From the NCBI RefSeq assembly GCF_018143015.1, contig NC_054743.1, positions 39,698,922-39,762,921 on the forward strand: a stretch of 64,000 nucleotides of DNA, given 5' to 3'. The stretch is from Lytechinus variegatus. Lineage: Eukaryota > Echinodermata > Echinoidea > Temnopleuroida > Toxopneustidae. This document shows positions 36,273 through 48,055 of the stretch, in pieces. The position numbers were made by a program, and so were the translations under genes. How positions within the stretch are numbered: position 1 is the stretch's first letter; every line of letters starts with the position of its first letter. Below the pieces are notes generated by a model, which did not search any database, was not told the origin of the DNA, and saw nothing but the letters and a program-made list of their open reading frames with translations.

Positions 36273-37802
36273 CTAATCACCACCATCACCGCCTCCATCA
36301 CCACCATCACATCCACCACCACCACCACCACCAACCCCATCGCCACCACTATCGCCACCAGCATCTCCACCAGGAAAACTGATACCGACAAGTTTGTTGT
36401 TGTTTTTGCATATAATTTGGTCATCATCAAGCGTGTTTATAGAGGTGAGGACAACTGCCTTTCCATTTTCCTCCTTTCCTTTGCCTTGGTCATCCGACTC
36501 TATCTTGATGATATTTTCGGTGTCTTCGCCTTGCTTCCGCTTTACAAATCTGGTGTAGACGATCTTGCCGATGACCAGTACGATGCCAATAAGAAGCATT
36601 GACAGAAAGGATAAAGTTGGCGCCGAAGAAGCCAAATCTGCTTCCGGTGAAGGGTACACGGCTCTAAGGACAACTAAAGCAAACAACCCGTTCTGAACCC
36701 CTGTTTCCATAGAAATGGCAACCACTTTATTGTTCGGAAGTTGCAGCAGTTTTGCAATAAATCCACCAAGGAATGCTCCACATACAGGTAGCAGGAAAGC
36801 AGCAAGGTAAACATATAAGGGAGACAAAAAGATATACAAAGTAAACGGAATCAGCAGGCCAGCAGATGCTAACATTACGACTGCTACAATGGGCTTCAAA
36901 ATCTTCAAAACCTTGTCTTTGATTGATGGAAGCTTATACTTAAGCAACATTCCGAGTAGGATAGGGGTCATGAGAATGGCTATCTGCATAGCAATCTGGC
37001 CGTAAGGCGTTTCGATATTTTCTGACTGAATCAAGAATCTGGTATATATGAATATATTCAAGGGCATCGTTGCCAAAGCCAGTGCCGTCGAACAAGCCGT
37101 CATCGTTACGCTAAGGGTATAATCAGCGTCGAGTAGGATAGTTAGGTCGTTGCTAATCTTACCGCCGGGACAGCATCCCAATAGAAGAAGACCCAGCGCG
37201 TACCCGGTGTCAAGTCCAAACATCTTCACAATACCCAGCGATAAAGCGGGCATGATGGCGAACTGACAAAAGAATCCGACGAAGATCGGGATTGGATGCT
37301 TGAAACAACTTGCGATTTCTTCGAGATCCATACTCGCTCCCATCATGAAGAATATACAGACCAAAGGGATATAGAAAATATACTGGAGAATCCCCTGGAT
37401 CAAAAAATTTCCGACATTAACCTTCACTTTTAGAGATGCAACCTGAGTACTATTGGTAGATCCCACTGCTGACATAAAAACCCGAAGATTAGAAATGCCA
37501 ATGTGTCGTCCTTTAAGAGTCACTTGGGCGGTCACAGGAAAATGGCTATCGTTATTCATTTCAAGTCGGGCGAATGTCTGGTTCATAACTTCAAATGTGT
37601 ACGAGTTTTCACTGTCGAAGAAAACGGAAACGGCACCATCGTAAGAAACTACTGAAACATTGATGGTTTTATCTTGGCCTTCGAACATAACTACTTGCGT
37701 GACATCACCAAATGTTATGTTGATAGGCTGCAGCTCACCAAGCCCTGCATGTAGAATGCACAATAGGACACAAATGCTCGTACAGAGTGAAGTCGCACCC
37801 AT
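36273..37802 (-). CDS. SLC10-family (bile acid:sodium symporter) transporter, intronless
   Basis: Plasma-membrane sodium-coupled organic anion transporter family. The 509 residues run from an N-terminal signal peptide (MGATSLCTSICVLLCILHAG) through an extracellular domain of about 110 residues with several NxS/T sites. About nine hydrophobic segments then span roughly 135-420. Family motifs present: GCCPGG (209-214), SN (217-218) and TACSTALALATMPLN (235-249) in the core, and ETGVQN (366-371), which supplies the Glu and Gln of the sodium sites in bacterial ASBT structures. The long ectodomain and single coding exon resemble SLC10A3 and SLC10A5 more than the bile-salt carriers NTCP and ASBT, so the substrate is not predicted. 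The tail (about 476-509) is Gly/Asp-rich and encoded by a trinucleotide repeat. A duplicated block lies just upstream. Confidence 0.93.
   Translation of the reverse strand: MGATSLCTSICVLLCILHAGLGELQPINITFGDVTQVVMFEGQDKTINVSVVSYDGAVSVFFDSENSYTFEVMNQTFARLEMNNDSHFPVTAQVTLKGRHIGISNLRVFMSAVGSTNSTQVASLKVKVNVGNFLIQGILQYIFYIPLVCIFFMMGASMDLEEIASCFKHPIPIFVGFFCQFAIMPALSLGIVKMFGLDTGYALGLLLLGCCPGGKISNDLTILLDADYTLSVTMTACSTALALATMPLNIFIYTRFLIQSENIETPYGQIAMQIAILMTPILLGMLLKYKLPSIKDKVLKILKPIVAVVMLASAGLLIPFTLYIFLSPLYVYLAAFLLPVCGAFLGGFIAKLLQLPNNKVVAISMETGVQNGLFALVVLRAVYPSPEADLASSAPTLSFLSMLLIGIVLVIGKIVYTRFVKRKQGEDTENIIKIESDDQGKGKEENGKAVVLTSINTLDDDQIICKNNNKLVGISFPGGDAGGDSGGDGVGGGGGGGCDGGDGGGDGGD
36275..36375 (-). 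repeat. Trinucleotide repeat coding the Gly/Asp tail of the SLC10 protein
   Basis: CCACCATCACC-type triplets on the plus strand read GGT and GAT on the coding strand, giving the terminal GGGGGGGCDGGDGGGDGGD. The same DNA reads His-rich on the other strand, which is a shadow. Confidence 0.9.
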
Positions 37803-37892
37803 ATTGAAGTGTCAAGAAGAATGACGTTCACAGAAATCTGGGCGGAAGGAAAAACAAAACAACATTGTTGTATAACAATATCAATCTTAGTG

Positions 37893-38280
37893 TATTTTCA
37901 AACGTGAATCTTGAATCATAATTGTAATGATGATTGCTATTGTTATCGTGACTGTGATTAGCGTTCATGATTCTAATCATGTTCTGGTTTGGTTCCACAC
38001 GTGCTAAATATTCGTTAATAGCCTTATTTTTCACTGGAATTATATCATTGAATTTTTTTTACCGTTTGAAACAGCGGTTAGTTAACTAGATGACCAAGGC
38101 CAATAAATCCAAGGGCCTTTTCAAACGAATCTTGAATCATCTGTGTAATGATGATTGCTATTGTAATCGTGACGATAATTAGCGTTCATGATTCTAATCA
38201 TGTTCTTGTTTGGTTTCACACGTGCTTAATATTCATCATTAGCCTTATGTTTCACTTGAATCATCATTCAAATTACGATT
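37893..38280. repeat. Direct tandem duplication upstream of the SLC10 gene
   Basis: Copy one (37893-38050) and copy two (38116-38280) share TTTTCAAACG, GTAATGATGATTGCTATTGT, TTAGCGTTCATGATTCTAAT and CACACGTGCT with about 222-bp spacing. The block starts about 90 bp upstream of the start codon, so it may contain promoter sequence twice. Confidence 0.85.
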
Positions 38281-40264
38281 TCTTAACCATGTGAAAGGGC
38301 GGCAATACCAATCGCTTATAGTAGCTCAGATTGAAAAAAATCTTTCCTCTAACCTTAATCTTTACGTTCATTATTTTTTTTCTTCTGTGGAATACATTGC
38401 TTTTTTGACCAATCATTTTTAAGATTTAGATTGTGATAGTGAATACGGGTTGTTTTAACGTCTCAGGGACGGTGGAGTCAATGTTCTGTTGTGAGAAACA
38501 AAGTGCCTCCCCTTACAGACCTACTCAAGTCATTTGGACCAAAATGTCATATTCAAGTAAGGAATGGAGGAAATCAATGCAAAGCACATTTACATCAATA
38601 CACACACGTGCGCGCACACACGCACATATCCACCCTACATACATGATTTATAAGTGTTTCTTATTTGGATTCACACTAAAATGCAACTCAAGCAATAAGA
38701 TTAATCATTGCAACATCATAGTCACTTACTTTGCTAAATACAAGGCCCCTGGGAAGCGGGGGTGCTGAAGCACACCTAATATTTTCCAAGGGGGTGCTGC
38801 GTGTATCATTTTCCATAGAAAGCACCCCCTGCAATTCTGGTAGATGTGTCAAATTGGAAAGATGTATTGAAAATGACCACCATTTTGTGTTGGTTCTACT
38901 TGAAACCATTTTTTTTTGCTTTTCAAATTTCTTGGGACCAAAACGACCTTAATTTCTAAATGAAACCCTTTTTTTGCTTGTCAAATTTCTCGGGACCAAA
39001 ATGATCTCGATATTGTAGTGAAAGTCCTTTTTTGCCTCAGAGCACCCCACAAAAGGGGAAACAAATGTTCCCAGGACCCTGGCTAAAATAATATTCTCAT
39101 ATATATATACATGTCAAACGAAAATCGAAATCATATACTTACCTGTAATTTCGAATCTTTGTCAACTACATGCCAGGAACCAACTCATGAAAATGTTGAC
39201 ATACACCCCTACACCTTCTTATACAAAGGGGAGTCTACGATTTAGTTGGTATACTACGTGTTATGATTATTATGGTATATTTACTTATTTTATTATCATT
39301 GTCAATGTCAATCCTCATCTGCCCTGTTAGTTCAAGTTCAAGTTCAAGTTTATTTATTCAAAACCAAAAACATCACATCATAATAAAAAAAAATGTTCAG
39401 ATCGTTTTTGTCCAAATGCTTTGGATATAATTTCTCGTGTTTACTTAATACTTAAATATTGACAATAGTCATGTTGATCTAAAATTTCAAAACTCAAAGG
39501 CCCTAAAAATCAAGCTCTATTTTACAGACATACTATACCTACAGTAGGCTCATACTTTTGGCCTCTCTATTATTGCGATGGCAGTTTGGACTGACTTATT
39601 TCTCGAATTATTTATTTTGTTGTGTTATGTATACTTGTTATGCCAATATGCAATGAACTTTCCATGTGGGTTCGATGTCCTACATATCAAGGTGCACGTG
39701 AGCTAGGGAGAGTGTGACGTCAGATTAGCGTTGATGTAAATGTTTTTGAAACTCTACTCGAAAAAAAGGATGAAAGGCACTTGGACTTCTGGCAAAAGTC
39801 TCATGGATCATGAATGCTGAAAAAGGGTATCTCACTAAACAAAAACAATGAAAGTTCAAAGTGTGAGCAGTACATATTTTGTATATTGACCTGAAAATTT
39901 CGTAATCCATGACATATACTCCGGCGACAATTGATCCGCTGTGAATTCCACACACAAATGGAATCGCCAAATTCAACTCTGGATTCAACACTGTATCATA
40001 TCACAAACCTAACCCTAAACCTAAAAAATAATACCCCATTGCAACCCCAATCCTTTATCTTAGACCAAATAAAGCCCGGAGCAATTGTCGCAGGAGCAAA
40101 ACCGGGTCACCGCTTAAACAGGATATGTATCTCTTTTATATTGGATAGCGAAGCGCGAGTGGAATCACCTTTACATCTCATCCTTGGCCATTTTGTTTGG
40201 AGATTAAGCCTTTAGCATTGGCCTTTAGTAGGGTTTACACCTTGACTAATACACTGGTATGATT
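38281..40264. other. Gene-free stretch with repeat remnants
   Basis: A CA/CG simple patch is at 38597-38630. A CCCC/GGGG-ended repeat is at about 38740-39085 (AGGCCCCTGGGAAGCGGGGG ... CCCAGGACCCTGG). At about 39330-39400 is a (TTCAAG)n TTTATTTATTC end typical of the 3' end of a minus-strand LINE or SINE. No gene is recognised. Confidence 0.45.
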
Positions 40265-41100
40265 TACGCTAACGTATCTAATACCCTCTTCACACTAGTT
40301 TTCAAATTTTCCCCGGTGCTGTGGCGGAATGGCGACATCATCGCTATAAAATTCACAGTAGAAAAGTTATCCCGGCACAGTCCCGGGATAAATTCCATGT
40401 ATAAATTCACACTGCCGCAGTTCATTTTTTGATCTCCGTTACAAAAGACGTGTAGGTTTGTGACCCCATGAGTGACCCGACTCTGATACACCGGGAATAC
40501 TTGAGGGCGGGGAATCGAACCCACGTCCTTCAGATTGAAAGACGAGAGTCATAACAACTAGATTACGACGCCCCCACATCATAGTAAACATATCACAAGT
40601 GGTTAATCCAGGGTACTGTTTCATCAACATTTTTGTCTGACAAGTTGTCAGATCTGACACCTTTCCTTGATTCTGGGGGGCGTTTCATATTTTCGTCCGA
40701 CAAGTTGTCAGACATGACAACTTTCCTGGATTCTGATTGGTTGAGAAGCACTGTTACTGTAGTAACTGTCGGATAAAATATGACTTGTCGGATAAAACGT
40801 CTGACAAGTCCTTTCATGAAACGCTCCCCTGATTGACTGAGAGGCACTGTTACCATAGTAACTGTCGGATAAAATGGGACTTGTCGGATAAAACGTCCGA
40901 CAAGTCCTTTCATGAAATGCTCCCCCGGTGTTGTTGCGGTGTGCCTTCACACTGTACTGAAGGAACATCGCGATGGTCGTGGGGCTGTCCCGGTGCTCAC
41001 TATGACTTGCCTAGCGGTAGCTTGTTGCGGATATATAACGAGGCGAGGTTATCCCGGTATAGTTTATTGCGGGAGAATTCACACTGAAGGCAACAACGCT
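40265..41100. mobile_element. Composite: split element holding a SINE and MITEs
   Basis: The outer halves (40265-40430 and 40925-41100) share TTCACACT, CCCCGGTG, GTTATCCCGG and TTGCGG motifs and look like one element. Between them sit a minus-strand tRNA-like SINE (about 40440-40600, B box GGTTCGATTCC) and two to three joined GGGGAGCGTTTC-type MITE units (40612-40926) with CTTGTCGGATAAAACGT repeats. Confidence 0.6.
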
Positions 41101-41159
41101 ATATAGTCTCAAGACAGTCCCAGTAACTGTAGAGGTGTGGAGAGCGTTTGATATGATTT

Positions 41160-42530
41160 CCTAGTGGCGGGGCTTTGCTTTACGATGGGGACCGAATGGC
41201 AAGGGAGGGGGGGGGGGTAAAAAAAATTCACCAACATTTTATAACCCTATTCAAATATTGTGCGCGAAGCGCGATCATTTTTTTGTTGAAATTTTATGTA
41301 TTTTGTCCCGAATATTGGCCCGATCGAAAAGGGGCCTCTTAAGGACTCTCTGCAGTAAGCCACAAAGACGAGATACATATTTCATGATAATTTTTGACAT
41401 TCCGACCTAAAAAAAACGACATTTTAAGTCCTTTTTGTAATTTGGAACGGGATATATTACTAAACATTTGATGCGAACGCGAAGCACGAGCGGAAAAAAA
41501 ATGAGATTCAGACCTAAAAACGGAACACTCTATTCATGTTTTGTAAATCATGAAAATTAATGGATGGGTGATTGGAATTCCTACATTAATAATGTAGTAG
41601 AAAGTAGAAAATATTTTAGATTCTGAACTGAAACTGTATAACTTGAACACGTTTTGATTAATAATAAACCAGCTCAATAAACATGCGTGCGTGTGTTTTA
41701 GATTTAGACCTATAATCTGCACGGGCAATCTGAATATATTTTTTTTATCATGAATAATGCCATTGCGAAGTGCACGGTGAAAATATTTAATATTCCTATC
41801 TAAAAAGGATCAAATTAAGGACTACTTCAAACAATATATGCATACAAACTGTAAAAAGGGATGGATAGCACTAAAAATGATGCTAACGCGAAGCGCGAGC
41901 TTCTCTTTTTATTATTATTTTTTTTACCTAGGACCGGACATTCAAATAACATTTTGTCATCGAATGAAAGTGATGACTGTATCTTTCTATTCCTCTTTCT
42001 AAACACGAGATGAAAGTTTTCGATATTCCATTCTGCAAAAGGGGTCAATGTAGTTATAAGGAATTCATGAAAGTGTTATTGTCTTATTCATAAATCTGAT
42101 AAGCCTTATGGGACGAATTTTATTGATATTAAGGCCTGAAAACTGGACATTAACACTTTTGTAATAGTGCATAGAATGCAAAGGTTGACATAATTAATTT
42201 TTAACAATAAAATGTACGCGCAAATCGCAAGGCGAATTTTTTTTATAAACTGTTTCCCTTTTCCGCCATTTCGAAATAGGGCTACAAGTATGTCTGTGTC
42301 TTACGGTAATCTGCCGGAGTTTGAAACCGATCAGCCGGCGGATTGTGTGCCTAGTACCGTATCTGCCGTTATACGAAGCCGTAAATTAACATGGGTATAA
42401 TACCTCCTTATTTTTTTTTAGCGCTTCTCTGAAGTTAAAAAGGACACCTTTCGGGCGTTCGCCAAAAATAAGGGGGGGGGGAGGGGGAGGTTCGGCCTCC
42501 CTTGGACCCGCGCCTGGGGGTTGGTAAACT
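41160..42530. mobile_element. GCGAAGC-motif element, copy 2
   Basis: It opens with a G run and AATTCACCAACATTTTATAA. Motifs lie near 41262 (GCGCGAAGCGCGATC), 41472 and 41883 (ACGCGAAGCGCGAGC). The segment GACCTAAAAACGGAACACTC then TATTCATGTTTTGTAAATCA matches copies 1 and 5. It ends in GGGGGG...GGCCTCCCTTGGACCCGCGCC near 42525. Confidence 0.75.
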
Positions 42531-43057
42531 TGGTAAAGATATTATTGCTCCATACGATTCAATCTCTAGATGCATAACCTCTGTGGTCTTTATCTGTTTG
42601 TTTTTATAGAGTATAATATCTCAGGAATTGAGTGAGATGGTAAAACAAATTGTGAGATTGTTTAAAAGTTTACTGCAAATATATATAAAAATAATAAAGT
42701 TGTCACTTTTTCGATTAAGCATCTTAGAACATGGTGAAAATGGTTGATATCAATAAAATTACCATGATGCTCCGGTGTACATCCCTGGACAAGGTTCTTT
42801 TTCTTACAATAACATAAGTTATATTAATGTCATTGTCTTTATAAATGAAGAAAAAAAATCTTCCAGAAGTAATCTGTTTTGTTCGACTTCAGCTAATACT
42901 ACGAATTTTGCAAATGTCAATTTAGCACCAACGGTTTTTTAATATCAAACAGGGGCGTCGATCCATTTTTCAGATTGGGGGGCAAAATCATGAAACGCGC
43001 ACATAGGCCTATACATACACACACACACCTTCACCCCCCACACACACATATTATATA

Positions 43058-45156
43058 TACACAACAAAAAAAGTAAGTCCCCCTTGAACAAACATCAATA
43101 ATTTCCGAACCAATTCGAATTATTGATATATTTTTCCATGAGCGTGTAGGTAATTTTATAGGCTACCCTCTGAGTAAATGTTATGGACGTATTTTACGTC
43201 ATGCTTCAGTGAGCACCGTCAGAAGGCAAAAATGTCACTTTTCAAAAGTCACAAGCCAAATATCATGACTTTGATTCCATTTTACTGGAACTAATTCCAC
43301 ATTCTCTTCATGAAAAATAGTCAGAAGGCTTATAAAATGTACTTTCTAAAGTACGATACAACTTTTTTGCTAAATTTCTTGGTTGAATAAACACAAGTCC
43401 AAATTTGCAATAATTGGATTTTTTACACATTTATATCACTAGGAATGAAAGAATATGATGACAGTTATTTTTGGGAAGAGTATCTTCAACAATATTCATC
43501 GTTTCACGGTTAAATGAACATTTATTAAAAACAAAAAATACGATTTTCAAATATCATAGACAATTATTGTTTCATTTTGGTAACTGAAAATGATCTTTTC
43601 TCAACTTTTTCGTTATGTTCACGACCATTTAACTTGCTTGAATGATTCAAAGGCTTTTAATTAAACATTCACGCTTGAATGAACATGTGGAATGTGATGC
43701 TCTCTTTTTTACGTTATTGGAAAAAATGCCATTCGTAACTATGGATATCCGTTAAAAACCTCCTTGCATAGTTTATTTGATTTGATGTTTATGAAAATCC
43801 CGATGTTTAATGCATCAGTGAGCACATAATATTCGAAAATTATGCAAATGAGAAGAAAGTTCAAAGCCTTGGCCCCACTCTGTGCCGTGTTGAATGGTTA
43901 TTTTGGTGTGCGCGCCTTTTGGATAGTGTTACTCTGAAGCCATGTGCGTAGTTTCATGAAAAAACTGTTGGCAGAAGTAGCACAAACCGTCCATGAAACA
44001 AACCCTCATTTCATATTTGTGAAAATTTTGACTTCTTCTCTCATAGACTTGTGTACATTATGGGTGCATATGTTTAAGCATACTTAACCCCTTATTCAAT
44101 ATAGTGGAACTTTTTTTCAAGGCTGTCTTTAGCAATGTCATTTGGCAGTAATGTTTATTAACCTATGGGCAGAATTCTGTGCAAAAATGAAATCAATATG
44201 TTTATTCATGGATGAGTGAGCACGCATCAAAGTGGGAAAATTGGTATTTTCAATGTCACAGACTCATTTTAAAGGGTCATAAAGTGCATATTGAGGGCAA
44301 ATTCGGTTTCAAATGTTTTTGTTTTATCATCCATCATATTTTCTATCACCACACACTTTTTGAACTTAAAACATTTTCATGGTTGAGCGAGCACATTCGA
44401 AAACTTAGGAATGAATACTCTTTATACGGCATAAATGCATTCTTTTCGTAACAAATTTTCATGATCAGTTTAATTTATGGGCAAATTAGTGGTGGACCCA
44501 GAATCTTAAAATGGGGGAGGGGCCTATAATCGGGGGAGCCACCAACATTTTCAAATTCTAACATGATCTATAGCAAGTTGTAAATGATACTACCATAACC
44601 CCCTATGATGATACGTCACAATAAAGGAGCCGCGGAACGGTTTTCAAAGTGGGGGGGGGGGGAGGTTGGGGGTAGCTGAGCCAAAAGTGGGAGGGTGGGG
44701 GCTGACCATGCAAAAAATCACAATCGTTTGGTCATTTTTGTACATGCTTTTTGAAAAAGTGGGGGGGGGGGCTGAACCCCTCCCCCCGCTTCCGCGGCCC
44801 CTGCAATACAATGTGCTCACTTAACCATGAACATACGATATCAAAATTGTGTGTGGAGTGGCTAAATGATGGATAGTAAACCAGTATAACACCATAAAAT
44901 TCACCTAAAAAACAACTTTTGTCCAACATTGTATTTGCACAATCTGAAACACGACTCTTGTGACTTTCAAAAATGGTCATTTTTAATTCAATCTTTGATT
45001 ATTCATGCATGACTCAACCGATCAGTTTCATATTTCCCCAGGAGTTGCCTAATGGGTGTAGAAATCCACCTACGAAACATCATATCTCAAAATCATTCCG
45101 TTCAAAAGTTACAGCAATTTGATTTAGGGGGGACTTACTTTTTTTGTTGTGTATAT
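43058..45156. mobile_element. TIR transposon with ACAACAAAAAAAGTAAGTCC ends, copy 1
   Basis: ACACAACAAAAAAAGTAAGT at the left and ACTTACTTTTTTTGTTGTGT at the right are inverted repeats next to (TA)n, compatible with a TA target. The interior (ACGCTCATG, GTGAGCACC and GTGAGCACG repeats) has no long open frame, so it is non-autonomous. An inverted second copy is at 57510-60470. Confidence 0.78.
44625..44805. mobile_element. G-run MITE inside the TIR transposon
   Basis: AGGAGCCGCGGAACGGTTTT at the left and CTTCCGCGGCCCCTGC at the right are inverted, with poly-G tracts and CATGCAAAAAATCACAATCG between. It is related to about 21200-21330. Confidence 0.65.
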
Positions 45157-45164
45157 ATATACAG

Positions 45165-45245
<81 letters not shown>
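45153..45245. repeat. (TA)n microsatellite
   Basis: Nearly pure TA repeat at the right edge of the 43058-45156 transposon. Confidence 0.97.
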
Positions 45246-45251
<6 letters not shown>

Positions 45252-46317
45252 ATATAAATATGTCATGAGAAAGAGACACATATCTCACAAACAAATTAAT
45301 GCGAGCGCGAAGCGCGAGCTGAAATTTTTTAGTATACTGTCCTGAAAACAGGAAAAAGGCACCTCTTTATTGGACTTTTTGTAGTAACTCTTGAGGAGGA
45401 TGCATATCTCACTACACAGATAATGCGAGTGCCGAGAGCGAGCATAAATTTCTTTATAATCTGACCTGAAAACTTGATATTCTAAGCATTTTTGTACCAA
45501 TAAATAAGACAGGTATCTAGAAGAACAATAGATGCGAGGGCGAAGCGCGAGCTGAAGTTTTCGATATCGATATGAAAAAAAGGAGTTTAAGATCCTACAA
45601 AAGATTATTGCAAATCGAAGTGGGAGTTCGTTTGAGGTTTAAACCTGCAAACGGGACATTTTATTCACCTATTTAATCATAAAGAGTATGGGTTTTTGCT
45701 CAAGAAATCATGCGAGCGCGAAGCGCGAGCTGAAAATTTTTACATTCCAGTTGGAAAAGCTGACATTTTGAGCACGACTTTACGACTTTAACCAAAGAAC
45801 GAGTTGTGTATCTCAATCTCGCTTGCTAATTTCTTTGTAACATTACAATCTCATTTTATTTTTGCACTTATACGGAATTATTGGGGGGGGGGGGGCAAAA
45901 CGATATGTTTGCCCCCCAATATTTTCATTGGTTGGGCGATCGCCCCCCCTACCCCCCAGGATCGACGCCTCTGATATTAAAATACTGAAACATTAAACTA
46001 TTAAAATATTGTCGTGGTTACCTGCATTCTGCATGTTGTTAGTTTGGATCTTTATAAAAAAAAGTTAATTGTGAAAGGATTAAATTCTCCTCTAGAAATC
46101 ACTCGAATAAAGTTGACGGTATGATAATGATACCCATAAAAATCGCACAGTATGCCTTTGCACGATCAACTAGGAAATTCATTATGTTTATACTGCCTGT
46201 GTTGGCTCGAGTGGTATTAACGATCTTCTTGGCGCGGGCCTGGTATCATGACAATCATTCTCGACATTACCTGCTTCTTTCGGTAAATTGCCGATTCGTC
46301 TCGTCCACTCGTTTCAT

Positions 46318-46655
46318 TTAGTCTAATGTCATTCCGTCCATCAACATTTCGTATAACAACCATTTGGTCCAATTATCACTTCGTCTAATCACCAGTTTGT
46401 TTATTACCATTTCGTCTAATAACCAGTTGGTCTAATACACAGTTTCTTTTCACTCATTTCGCCCAATGAACACTTATCGAATTAGACCGAATGGTTTAAG
46501 GAATTGGACCAACTGATCATCAGAAGAAATGGTAAGTGGACAAATTGTCAATTAGACCATGCAGATAGTGGACGAAATGATGGTAGACCAAATGATAGTA
46601 TACGAGTTGGAAATTGGACAAATTGGCATTAGACCAATTGGAAATAAACTCCTCT
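46318..46655. repeat. Foldback GACRAAATGG element, copy 2
   Basis: Same organisation as 5119-5440: CATTTCGTCTAATAACCA-type units on the left, AGACCAAATGA and GACGAAATGA complements on the right. Confidence 0.65.
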
Positions 46656-46847
46656 TTCCCTTAGTCCACCGGACCCTCCTTTTATGATTGTGTTAAAATC
46701 ATTCAGGTCTCTTTCTTACATTTACCTTCGTTTCTCCCTATTTCAAACTGCTATTTTTTGCTTCAAATTATATTTTATTTCTTCATCGTCAAAACTAAAA
46801 AAATATTACAATATATCATGTGTGATAATGTCAGTAAAATGTAGTGG

Positions 46848-48055
46848 CGAAGCTAAGATTTTTTTCCTGGGGGGGTCCTTGCTTTTTCAGGGGGGGGGGG
46901 GCATTTTTTCCGATGTGTGTATGTGTCAAAAGGGTGGATCTGACTTTCCCCAATAGGGACCGGGGCCCGAAATTATCTTCACCTATATTTTCCCCGATTA
47001 GTCACTTCTTACATTTATTCTATTAAAACAACATAAACATGAAATAATCTCATAAGCCATATAAAAAGTGCGAGCGCGAAGGGAGAGCGATTTTTTTTAT
47101 TTACTTTCATGCATTTTGTCCTAAAAATTAGATATTCTGGGCAGTGTTATGTATGATCCTGAACAAGATTCGTATGTAACTATATGATTACTGCAAATGC
47201 CAAGCGCGAGCAGAAATTTTTATGAACTGTTCTAGCATTATCGAAAAGGGACTCGTTAAGGACTGCTTAGTTACCCACGAAAACGGTACATATTTCAATA
47301 ATGGAAGCGCGAAGCGCGATAATTTTTTTTTGATAATCCGACCTAAAAAATGGTCATTCTATTAAGCACTTTTTGTATTCATAAATGGGATAGGTATGTA
47401 ACTAAAAAATTATGCAAAAGGAAGAAAATTGAGATTTCATACCTAAAAGCGGGACACTATTCATATTTTGTAAATCATAAATAGGATATGATTAATTGGG
47501 TATCATTAATATTGCTATCGTGAAGCGTGAGCAGACAATTATTGATATTCTGATGTGAAACTGGATAATTCAAGTACATTTTAAACATAGAACATGCAGG
47601 CCATCGCGCATGTTTTAGATATAGACCTAGAATCTGGGCATCCTGAATACATTTGTTTAATGGAATTTTATGGAATACACGTAGACAATGGGAACTTGGC
47701 AAATCAAACAATATGACCAAGCAGCGTGAGATTAAAATGCTGATAATAAGACCATTAAACGGACATTTTACAGAATAAATTTGTAAATGAAAAAAAATAA
47801 TGAAAGCTCGATGTCCGAGCCAAAATATTTTTTTTTGTATATTGACTTCAAAACTTGCTCCATATCAGCCTTTTGAGCAAGATATGAATCTCATCGAACA
47901 GGCCATTCTGGCGCGAAGCGCAAGCAAATTTTTTATAAAGTAACATGAAAGATTTTTTTTGCAAGTCTTCCCCTCACATTATTTTATTCACTCGTCTTCC
48001 TCCTCTTCTTTTTTTCTTCTGACTTTCTCCTTCTTTTTCTTTCTTCTTTACACGG
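46848..48055. mobile_element. GCGAAGC-motif element, copy 4
   Basis: It starts AGTGGCGAAGCTAAG and G runs; motifs near 47069, 47198, 47306 (AGCGCGAAGCGCGAT), 47517 and 47911 (GGCGCGAAGCGCAAGC). It ends in CTTCCCCTCACATTATTTTA and CTCGTCTTCCTCCTCTTC as copy 5 does. Confidence 0.72.

Larger units (their letters stand above)
42951..45972. mobile_element. GCGAAGC-motif element, copy 3, split by a nested transposon
   Basis: The termini AGGGGCGTCGATCC (42951-42964) and GGATCGACGCCTCT (45959-45972) are exact inverted repeats. The right part carries motifs near 45302 (GCGAGCGCGAAGCGCGAGC), 45425, 45535 and 45712. Positions 43058-45156 are a different transposon inserted into it. Confidence 0.78.

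Noticed and set aside
36122-36602. His-rich and Thr-rich plus-strand open frames
   Set aside because: Antisense of the SLC10 gene and its triplet repeat.
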